64,000 bases of DNA. It comes from Phlegmacium glaucopus (lineage: Eukaryota; Basidiomycota; Agaricomycetes; Agaricales; Cortinariaceae). The notes beneath the pieces were generated by a model, which saw only the letters and a list, made by a program, of their open reading frames with translations, was not told where the DNA came from and made no database searches. The position numbers and the translations under genes are program-made. The stretch spans positions 1 through 64,000 of the forward strand of contig MU130492.1 in the NCBI GenBank assembly GCA_015039465.1, in the 5' to 3' direction. Each line of letters opens with the position of its first letter. The first letter of the stretch is position 1. This document shows, in pieces, positions 57,409-64,000 of this stretch.

Positions 57409-58983
57409 TAGATTAATAGCTATCAATGCAAATTCTACGACAAAATGACATTTTTAAATAATTAGCCCGGGCTTGAGCCCAGGCCCAGCCTGGCCCAGCC
57501 CTATTTCGGGCTTTGGGCTTGGCTTGATTTTTTTGGAAGCCTGAGCCTGGTCAAGCCGAGCCCAAGCCCGGGCATTTGAGCCCGGCCTGAGCCCGCACAT
57601 CACTACAGGCTTGGTCTCATTGATGGTGTGATTACAACTGATAGTGACATAATCGTATTTGGAGCACAACTTACTTTTCGAAGGTGAGTTTATATCTACG
57701 GCCCACTTGTTTTGCAATTGGCTAAAATTTGTCTCCACTACGCATTGGTGCTATTGGCAGCATCCCAAGCAAGGAAAAGCGGTTTGAGAATGAGGTCATA
57801 GTCTACACCTCTGAAGCACTAGAAGACCCACAAGGACCAGTATCGCTATCGTGGGGTGGATTTATTCTATTTGCTTTATTATGTGGTGGTGACTATGACC
57901 AGGGGATTGAGAAGTGTGGCAGTGCGACTGCCTTTGGTCTTGCGAGATGCGGTTTCGGAGACGAGCTTCTTGAAGCTGCGCAAAATTTCCAAGGCAAAGC
58001 ATTTGATGACTTCCTTCTTCGATGGCGCATTGAACTGCAACATGAACTTGAAAGCAACTCAAGAGGTATGTTGCACAGTCGCCAACCTCAGCTGGCGGGA
58101 CAAATCCCCGACAGTTTTCCCAACCGGGATATAATCCAACTCTACGTTGACCCTCTCACCTCATGGTCAACCCCTCAAAACATACCTGACACCTCCTCGT
58201 GGAAATCCAAGGAGCCTTGCATCGTCGAACTTGTCAAATTCTGTGTGGATAACTTTAACTGGAAAACCTCGCAATTGCTGAGGAAGAAATTTAATAGTAT
58301 CTTATGGGAGGGCATTTTTTTGCAAATGTTGTATTCGGTAGATTCTCATTTTATTTTTTATTGGCGACAAACAAATTGGTGACTAAAATACTATAAAGCC
58401 ATTGGCATTATACGATGCGACGCAAAACCTTCTGCGCACCCCGAACACAAAATCCCAAATAATCAAAGCCACCACACATTCACGGAAGGGCCGTTTCGCA
58501 TTGATGATGGGACCAGAACCACAGGGAAGGCTCGTTGTAGCAACTGGAAATTTCGTTTCCTTGATGGGTGCCGGGTTGATGGCAAATGAATCGGATGAGA
58601 TTGTAGTGTGGGCTCCGCTACCCCTACTGCCGCCTGGGCTGCTTGTAAACGATCGTCCATGCTCTTCTCGATTGCTCGGGGGGAGAAAGCCTTCGTTTAA
58701 CTCAGATGTTGGACTGGAGTGGAAAGGAAATGGTAAGGACGATGAAGACGTGGAAGACAGCAGGGAAAATGGCAGAGGCAATGATGAACGTTTCGAGGTC
58801 AAGGGATGGGAAGGTGAAGGTGGTGGTGGTGGTGGCAGTCCTGATTTTTTTACCGCAGGAGAAACATCGGCAGCTGGAGCGCATCGCGGTCGCAAATCTT
58901 CGACGACCACAGCCAAACGAGCCACAGCAGGTGCAAATCGAGCACCGGCAGGGAAGTGGCTGGGTTTCCTTGACTTGACCTGA

Positions 58984-59639
58984 CAGAGTCTATCTCCAGT
59001 GGTGAGCACAGGATAACGGAAACAGGAAGAGGTGGAATATACAGAAAATGAAGTGATTCACTTTGACGACCGGAGAGTAGGACCAACCTAACTAGAGCAC
59101 GCATCGTTTATCTGTATGAAAAAAAGAGTAAGTGAACGAACAAACACGATTCATTGGCAAGATACGTACATGTTACCATGGGCATCTGAGCTGGGGTAAT
59201 GGATAGTGTGCTGCGTCAAGCAGCAGCAGCCTCTGACAGCAGCAGCAAGCGACCAGATATCCGTATGCGCTATCGCGTCCGTGGAATGGAGACGCCGGGG
59301 AAGGGAAGGCCTGATTCGGAGACCTTTTCTTACTGTAAAGGGCAGGAGAGAGCGGAGGGGTGTCGAGAAGGCTGTGACGGCCGCTGCTGCCGCCCACCAA
59401 GACGATGGTGACTCGACGGGGGCCCGCCGATCGAGCGATGCAGCAGAGGGACCAAGCACGGTAGGAGAAGGGGGTCGGTTGGCAGGTGCCGAAGGTGTCA
59501 CGCGAGTGACGAGCGTCCCAAAGACGGCAGCATCCGTGCTTACCTAATCTCTTGGCCGCTGTGTCGGCGTCTCAAGGTCACAGCGAATGCTAGATGGAAC
59601 TGGGGCTTAAAGTGGAGGTGGTGATTGATAAGGTTGTAC
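58984..59639. other. Downstream flank of the nuclease gene
   Basis: CpG-rich to about 59600, with several overlapping frames in both directions but no recognised domain or splice structure. GC-rich QQQ/Ala/Arg-rich frames at 59199-59547 look like composition effects. CpG content falls sharply after about 59620. Confidence 0.4.
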
Positions 59640-60070
59640 CAGGTTATGAATTTGTGGAGGAGTGTTCTGGGAGTTGACGAGTATGTAGGCCTTCAATATC
59701 AGGGGGTGGTCCAAGCAATTCAATTTCAGTTAGACTTTGATTGTTTGGCCAGCTTGGTTTTCAGCCATTGTCTTGAACTCTTTGAATGCTGTGAGAAAAT
59801 CACTCTTATGTTGTAATGTGTACAGCCAGGTGTGGTGAGTGTTATCATCTGTGAAAGTAATAGAGTATCACTTTCCTGCAATACTAAAGGGAAGTGGACC
59901 GCATATGTCTGAATGTATCATATTTAGTTTGTGACAAGCTATTTTATTGGAAGATCTGGAAATTTTAGCAGCCTACACAGAGATAGCTTGAGCCTATGCA
60001 GCATCAGTGGCCTCTTCAAGTTTTTCACAAGACCCACAAACATATGCTGAGGCAATGAGCTGTCCAAATT
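59640..60070 (-). pseudogene. Ty1/copia integrase fragment, inverted
   Basis: In minus-strand sense the degraded text reads LNMIHSDICGPLPFSIAGK, then YSITFTDDNTHHTWLY and FLTAFKEFKTMAENQ, the start of the copia integrase core (HSD..GPL, DD.T....Y). Upstream of it lies VCGSCEKLEEATD. Stops interrupt it. It is opposite in strand to the reverse-transcriptase fragment that follows, so a rearrangement has occurred. Confidence 0.8.
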
Positions 60071-60129
60071 GCAGAAGATTGGAATGAAGCTAATCAGAAT
60101 TGAAGTTGCTAAAAAATATGGGTATGTTT

Positions 60130-61573
60130 GAAGAACAAGATTCCCTTCCTCCTGGCCACAAAGCCATCAATGCAAAATTCATTTTCAGAATTAAATGCAA
60201 TGCTGATGGTTCAAATGAGCACATTACAAAGCTTAAATAGTTGTGAAAGGCTATTACCAGATGTGTGGAATTGACTTTGACAAAACCTTTGCTCCAGTTG
60301 TAAAACTCACTTTAATTCATGTCCTCTGTGGTTTAGCAGTAAGACTCCACTTCTATTTCAACCATTTGGATGTGGAAACAGCTTTTCCCAATGGTCTACT
60401 AGATGGTTGAGTTTTATCTCTGTTTTCCAGAAGGATGTGGCACCTACATTGGAAAAGTGGTAAAATTGCTTTGTTCTATCTATGGCTTAAAACAAGCTTC
60501 TTGTGTCTGGAACAACCTACTCAATACAGAACTTGCAAAGATTGGTTATAAATGCATTTATGCTGAATTTTGCATCTATGTATACTAAAACAAAGATGTA
60601 ATTTGTTTCCTGGAAGTGTATGTTGATGACATGGGATTACTTGGAAGCAATTGTTCTGTCATGGCCAAACAGCCCAATAAAGCAAATCATAGGACACAAA
60701 GTCATTTATAATTGAGATTGCCAAACCATCCAACTCTTCCAAACCCAATAGATCCAAGAATTATTAGAACGATACAATGTTGCAGATGGCCATTCACATC
60801 CAACTCCATTAAGCTCAGCGATCAAATTATCCAAGGATGATTGCCCACAAAGGGATATTGAAAAGGAAATGATGTGTTCATACCCTTATCATAGTCTTAT
60901 TGGAACACTAATGTATGCAATGCTTGGTACATGACCAGATATAGCATTTGCAGTGGGAGCATTGAGCAAGTTCAGTTTGAATCCAGGATTAGTACACTGG
61001 CAACAAGCAATACATGTTTAGGAGGAAGTAAAGATTTAGGGCTAGTTTTTCATGGAGACAATGAAGAAGAACTATCAACACTTATCCTAGGATATACCAA
61101 CTCAGATTGGGCCAGAGAAACAGACACTCATCACTCAACAGGCAGATATGTGTTCAAAATGTGTGGCTTGGCTGTAAGCTAGAGCAGCAAATTGCAGTTG
61201 TCACCTGCACTATCTTCAACTGAAGTGGAATATATGGCCTGCACCCAAGCAACACAAGAAGTTATTTGGCTAAGAAACTTACTTGAACAACTCATATTTT
61301 GACAAATGCAACCAACTATGTTGTTAGGAGATGACCAAGGTGCAATAGTGTTGGCAAAAAATCCTGGGGATCAACCACAAAAAAAACATATTCAACTTCA
61401 TTATCACTTCATCCATTTCACAATTTTGGATGGGCAAATAAATCTTGATTATGTTCCAACAAAACATATGACAGCTGATGGATTAACAAAAGCTATTATG
61501 GGCAAAAAACACTCATATTTCATTCACCTGTTAGGCATGGAACCTCAACCAAGTGGGAGTGTTGAAATTACTT
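60130..61573 (+). pseudogene. Ty1/copia reverse transcriptase and RNase H, decayed
   Basis: Broken frames give GHKAINAKFIFRIKCNADGS, GIDFDKTFAPVVKLTLIHVL and LDVETAFPNGLLDG, then YGLKQAS.VWNN, the catalytic YVDDM box (about 60618-60632), and RNase H pieces GYTNSDWARETDTHHSTGRY, SSTEVEYMA and KHIQLHYHFIH followed by DYVPTKHMTADGLTKAIMGK. Multiple stops and shifts make it inactive. CpG is strongly depleted. The LTR follows directly. Confidence 0.88.
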
Positions 61574-61760
61574 AGAAAATACTTTATGGTCTCTTTCCAT
61601 TTTCATACACATTCTTTTGTTACATATTTTGTCACATCACACCTCAGCATTGTTCTCAACTGCTTGTTGCTGAGGTATGTCACCATTTTTATATATCTAT
61701 TATATATATTACTACATTCATTTAATACCATTTAGAACACTAATCATAGTGTCATTCTCA
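61559..61760 (+). repeat. Ty1/copia 3' LTR fragment
   Basis: Begins TGTTGAAATTACTTAG right after the RNase H end and matches the fragment at 47382-47545. The right end is not defined. Confidence 0.7.
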
Positions 61761-62405
61761 ACTACTCATCACTGAGAACAATTATTTTAATATATGTAGT
61801 GGTTATTTACTAATATTGTTCCAATCTACTTCATATTGAATAAGAAAATAAAATAAATAAACATTTGAGCTTACTATGAAGTGCTATGGAGTACTATGAA
61901 TTTTATATGTGACACTATGTAGTACTATGGAATGTCTGCAGGATGCTACAGACTGAGGGGACCCATGGTACAGCAGTATAACAATATATAGCACTACATA
62001 ATGGTGCATAGCAGAGCCTGAATTTACTGATGTGTGCTGAGCTTTCTATTTTAAGTACTCTTATTGTTTTCTTCATAGTTTACTCCATGTTATCTTACTA
62101 AGTATATATAGTAGCTAGTTATTGCTTTACCTACTCATCTGTTTCCCTCACAAGCTCACCAAGGTCAAATGCAAAATTATAGTATTGTGCTACATTATTT
62201 TTTATGGCTTAATGTGTTGATCACTAAGCTTATTCCAACATGGACTGCATCTCTCCTCAATTTGTTGTCAACTATTCACAGGCATTCACAATGGATCAGG
62301 ACTTGCTTGATGCCAGATGCCAACCTGACAAGATAACTGCTGTGGTAATTGGCATGCCCATTGAAGAGCTGGAGTGGATGATGAGGCTTCTTTTTCTTCT
62401 ATGAT
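61761..62405. other. Unassigned CpG-poor DNA
   Basis: AT-rich; several GTGCTATGGAGTACTATG-like short repeats around 61880-61930. No gene recognised. Confidence 0.4.
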
Positions 62406-62648
62406 TAGGGATTGTCATGGGTTTTTCAACCCCTGTGGGTTGGCAGGTAGGATACATGTACGGGTACAGATTTCTGTACCTGCCACCTACAGAATGATCC
62501 CTAGATCATTCAAGGAGAATACGAATTGGAGGAGGTATGACCAAAATGATAGTAACTATCATTTAGCACATATCTCCCTTATTTATGGGCCATTTTGGGT
62601 GTTTTTGGGCCTGTTTTGATGGGTAAACCTGTGGAATCAGCTGGTATG

Positions 62649-63656
62649 TGTTAGGGAACAAGCTGCCCTTACACTTATGCTCCTTGGATAACCCCGTAAA
62701 CATTGTTATTGACCAAGGTGCAGATCCTATATCTGCACCTTAACTATTTATACTAAGATACATGGTCTGTGCACTATGTATGTACTTGTTTGTATAGTGA
62801 TAAGAATCAGTCATGTAATACTACACTACTAAGCAGGTACCTATCCGGGTCATGACTAAGGCATAGTGACTAAGTGTTACATTCCGTCATACGTTACTCC
62901 GGTCTGACTCCATCGAAGTTGTCTCCGGTAGTCCGTACTCCGTTCCAGTACTTTCCCTTGCCTCCGGATTTACTCCTTCTATGTCCAACTCCGAGACTTC
63001 TCCGTATCATTCCGGCTCTTCCGACGTTACTCCAAACTCATTTCCACATCTTCGTCACAACCACTATTTCTTTGTCATCACTTTCCCACCATCAGTCAGC
63101 ACACCAGCTATGGATTATTCACCCCAAGAATGCAGGACCTTCCAGGAGCAGAACGCAGCATTTATATTTATATTTTATATTTCGGATGCTATTCCTTTTA
63201 TATTTAAGTACTCGAAACTTGTATGTTTTCCTCAGTTTGAATATCAACTTAGTTTCCCACTCTTGGTCTTCCTCTAAGTTCTTTGCAACTTCCGGTTCCG
63301 CTCCGCTCCATCTTACTCTGAAATCTAGGACACGAAGGTTCTGGGTAGCACAGCACATAAGCTTAGGCTAAGTCCTATCCTTTCTGTGACTCCGTCCGTT
63401 ACTCCGTCCGAAACTCCGGAACAGAGTTCTCGAACTTAACACTAAGACATACAGGACAGAGCTGAAGAGACAGTAAAGGGGTGCGCTTCTGTAGGAAGCT
63501 CATGATGGGACGTCACATAGTGACAGATGGTACAGGGTAGTGCCATAGGCATAGACAATAATGTAGGGTTGTCATACAATGGTGAGATTGGGTGATGGAT
63601 GGTGTTATGCGTAGGCTGGGAGGCATAGGGTAGGACCTAAGGGAGGTCCCCTGACA
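62649..63656 (+). repeat. Solo LTR, family C, with nested family A LTR
   Basis: Starts TGTTAGGGAAC, ends GTCCCCTGACA; exact 5-bp target duplication GTATG (62644-62648 and 63657-63661). Interrupted by the family A LTR at 62875-63441. Inverse of 45499-46331. Confidence 0.88.
62875..63441 (+). repeat. Solo LTR, family A copy 3
   Basis: Starts TGTTACATTCCGTC, ends CGAACTTAACA; exact 5-bp target duplication CTAAG (62870-62874 and 63442-63446). 567 bp, no internal region. Confidence 0.92.
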
Positions 63657-63778
63657 GTATGGGTCTTTTTGGGCTGGGTATTGGTTGATGCCAAGTTATC
63701 CCAGGGTTGCCCACAACAATCCCTATCTATGGTTAGGAGTGTGAATAAAACAGTTGAGGAAAACAATATGTATAAATG

Positions 63779-64000
63779 TTAGGGGACAGTTGATTTCAAG
63801 CCCAACTCCCAACTCCCAATCAGGCCTGGGCCTGAACCTGAACCCAGCCCCAACTTGACTCCCAAGTATCTACATCCCACCTCATCAACAAACCTGATTT
63901 CTTGCACCTCCTCATTTTCCATTTTTCTGATTGGACCTAACTGTACCCTGGTTTCTGATCAGGTCCAACCCAAACTGAACTTACAACTTTATTTTACTAT
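63779..64000 (+). repeat. Possible element start at the right window edge
   Basis: TGTTAGGGGACAG at 63779 resembles the start of LTR families B and C, followed by GCCTGGGCCTGAACCTGAACCC-like motifs. Only 222 bases are visible, so the nature is uncertain. Confidence 0.35.

Larger units (their letters stand above)
53581..57609 (+). mobile_element. Autonomous-type hAT transposon inside the nuclease gene
   Basis: Flanked by exact 8-bp target duplications CTTGGTCT (53573-53580 and 57610-57617), as hAT elements make. Ends are inverted: AGTGATGTGCGGGCTCAGGC at left and GCCTGAGCCCGCACATCACT at right, with five extra bases (ACAGG) on the right end before the duplication. Both subterminal regions are arrays of GGCTTGGGC/GCCCAGCC motifs (53590-53720 and 57465-57600). 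A transposase gene fills the middle. Part of the element is hidden by the gap at 55065-56020. Confidence 0.92.
52942..58983 (+). pseudogene. XPG/FEN1 (PIN-like) nuclease gene split by a hAT transposon
   Basis: Structure-specific nuclease family. Starts MGINGLWKTVAPAGERKSLF at 52942, then LGVDM, MAECTAATLAAG, LVFVFDGSEHPAIKRRK and the XPG-I start APGEAEAELAKLNRLGL. The coding exon is interrupted at 53581-57609 by a hAT element; the other half resumes IDGVITTDSDIIVFGAQLTF, then GGFILFALLCGGDYDQGIEK (H3TH region) and a long C-terminal part. After an intron (58335-58396) the last exon, with PLALYDATQNLL, ends at 58981. All expected acidic metal ligands (GVD, FDG, GEAEAE, TDSD, GGDYD) are present. 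Removing the insert and one 8-bp duplication keeps the frame, so the gene was intact before insertion. Related PIN-like genes are multicopy in agaricomycetes. The minus-strand frame over the last exon is a shadow. Confidence 0.82.
62406..63725. mobile_element. hAT-type MITE, family M1 copy 3, with nested LTRs
   Basis: Starts TAGGGATTGTCATGGG and ends CAACAATCCCTA. Flanks TCTATGAT (62398-62405) and TCTATGGT (63726-63733) are a near-exact 8-bp duplication. The family C LTR at 62649-63656 sits inside; without it the element is about 307 bp, like the other M1 copies. Confidence 0.85.

Noticed and set aside
58383..59009. 208-codon minus-strand frame rich in Ser/Pro
   Set aside because: The plus strand here carries the last exon of the nuclease gene (PLALYDATQNLL onward), which joins by a clean intron; the minus frame is its shadow.
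1..64000. CRISPR arrays, bacterial operons or ribosome-binding sites
   Set aside because: Nothing of this kind is present; intron-rich genes and eukaryotic transposons show nuclear fungal DNA.
1..64000. tRNA or rRNA genes
   Set aside because: Reading by eye I found no convincing A-box/B-box pair or rRNA text. A covariance-model scan would be needed to exclude tRNAs.

Overview
The window reads as nuclear DNA of a filamentous basidiomycete, most likely an agaricomycete (mushroom-forming) fungus. Genes are broken by many short introns of about 45-60 bases with GT..AG ends and CTRAY-like branch sites. The gene set (assimilatory nitrite reductase, nitrate transporter, secreted-type L-amino-acid oxidase, DyP-type peroxidase, PIN/XPG-like nuclease, divergent kinase-like protein, G-domain proteins) and the mix of Ty3, Ty1/copia, hAT and Crypton-like elements all fit. 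Species cannot be named from this sequence.

Layout. 0-2.5 kb: minus-strand Ty3-like gag fragment and its probable LTR. 2.8-4.9 kb: G-domain protein. 5.3-9.9 kb: nitrite reductase with every expected domain. 10.3-11.0 kb: small secreted-type protein with a frameshift. 13.4-13.9 kb: decayed duplicate of the nitrite reductase 3' end. 14.1-14.9 kb: four-helix membrane protein. 15.2-20.7 kb: a stack of nested solo LTRs and hAT-like non-autonomous elements, many with exact target-site duplications (TSDs). 20.7-21.9 kb: second, decayed GTPase whose stop codon comes from an LTR. 22.8-25.3 kb: L-amino-acid oxidase. 26.0-28.6 kb: Pro/Cys-rich hypothetical gene, then a DyP-type peroxidase lacking its GxxDG aspartate. 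29.3-36.9 kb: hypothetical genes, a kinase-like gene and gag debris. 37.2-39.1 kb: nitrate transporter. 39.5-48.5 kb and 59.6-64 kb: CpG-poor transposon graveyard. 48.9-59.0 kb: a CpG-normal block with a Crypton-like tyrosine recombinase followed by an XPG/PIN-like nuclease gene, the latter split by a 4 kb hAT transposon with an 8-bp TSD. A 956-base assembly gap lies inside the hAT.

How the genes work together. Nitrite reductase and the NNP-type nitrate transporter are two of the three parts of the fungal nitrate assimilation cluster; no nitrate reductase is visible and about 27 kb of other genes and transposons separates the two. An L-amino-acid oxidase, which releases ammonium from amino acids, lies between them, so the locus has a nitrogen-acquisition flavour. 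The best candidate for something new is the recombinase-nuclease pair at 48.9-59.0 kb, embedded in decayed copia DNA. Several genes carry apparent one-base frameshifts, which may be decay or assembly errors.
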